Translations under genes and position numbers: made by a program
Part shown: positions 63,741 through 64,000 of the stretch, piece by piece
Position numbering within the stretch: position 1 is the first letter of the stretch
How the letters are laid out: every line of letters starts with the position of its first letter
The notes under the pieces: model-generated
Databases searched by the model: none
What the model was told of the DNA's origin: nothing
The model's input: only the letters and a program-made list of their open reading frames with translations
Assembly (NCBI GenBank): GCA_963698495.1
Contig: CAVORB010000031.1
Coordinates: 58,316-122,315, forward strand
From: CAVORB01 sp963698495
GTDB taxonomy: Bacteria; Pseudomonadota; Gammaproteobacteria; Chromatiales; Chromatiaceae
Direction of reading: 5' to 3'
Length of the DNA: 64,000 nucleotides

Positions 63741-64000
63741 ATCGCCACCTTCGCGTCGCAACTGCTGCACAGGTACTCGATGGTGGAGCCGTCGCGACCC
63801 TCGAAGCGCATGCCTAGCGACCGACCCTGCGGCGTCGTACCAGGAGTCGAGCCGCAGATCTCCTTGGTATTGGTAGCGGGTCGCCGGGACTTGGGCCGAT
63901 GGAAGCTGTAGCATCTCTCGGCCCTGCGGCTCGATCCGCACCCGGTTGAGGCTCCCGTGAGGGTGTTGAGCACGGCGTCCTGCTCCAGCACCTCCGGGTT
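63737..64000 (-). pseudogene. DUF6134 family protein, partial at window edge, frameshifted
   Basis: The visible C-terminal part reads 'RIEPQGREMLQLPSAQVPATR' and 'YQGDLRLDSWYDAAG', then in another frame 'LGMRFEGRDGSTIEYLCSSC'. This matches the DUF6134 layout seen next to SDR/DUF3833 genes in RpoE-ChrR clusters. The gene runs off the right end of the window. One frame change lies near 63820. Confidence 0.6.

Overview
The window is high-GC DNA from a gammaproteobacterium. I infer a sulfur-oxidising, possibly phototrophic member of the Chromatiales. The signs are a DsrC-like and a periplasmic DsrE-like protein, an RpoE-ChrR singlet-oxygen module with its usual lipid genes, and an encapsulin with encapsulated ferritin. 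No rRNA or ribosomal gene is present to fix the taxonomy.

Layout. 1-7.5 kb is a mobile-element graveyard. It holds a truncated rve transposase, a decayed ISAs1 transposase, a GNAT/DUF1778 toxin-antitoxin pair, a tRNA-Pro 3' fragment that looks like an attachment site, an IS1182-type element with a frameshift, and a group II intron whose reverse transcriptase is split by a piece of a large serine recombinase. The intron abuts the 3' remnant of a glucan phosphorylase gene. 7.5-13 kb carries encapsulin/EncFtn, then an amidoligase, class I amidotransferase, YqaA-like and flavodoxin operon, then ChaB and a small hydrophilic protein. An IS110 element (13.5-14.7 kb) has clipped a general-stress-protein-like gene.

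15-50 kb is a dense block of envelope, ion and stress genes: a CPA2 antiporter, CHAD protein, APC permease, two MgtC/DUF4010 proteins, CsbD, TrkA-C, PLDc_N, DUF1328, DUF2254, PLD-VTT, a CaCA exchanger, BON proteins, an EF-hand protein, lipoproteins and hemerythrin. It also holds metabolic genes (a transaldolase-transketolase fusion, fumarase, an FNR-like reductase, an MBL hydrolase), a membrane histidine kinase and an NtrC-type sigma-54 activator. Many of these genes, and the encapsulin operon, are preceded on the correct strand by good -24/-12 (sigma-54) promoter matches. I therefore read much of 8.7-49 kb as one sigma-54 stress regulon, probably driven by the kinase/activator pair inside it. 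This is the most interesting result here.

50-64 kb carries a glutamate-synthase-domain protein, a lipoprotein, a hybrid histidine kinase, and the ECF sigma factor/ChrR pair divergent from FAD oxidoreductase-DUF1365-CFA-type methyltransferase-MFS-DUF3833, with SDR-DUF6134 converging from the right. Single-base frame breaks are sparse up to about 53 kb and very frequent from 55 kb onward. That points to poor consensus sequence or regional decay, so coordinates and start codons there are approximate.
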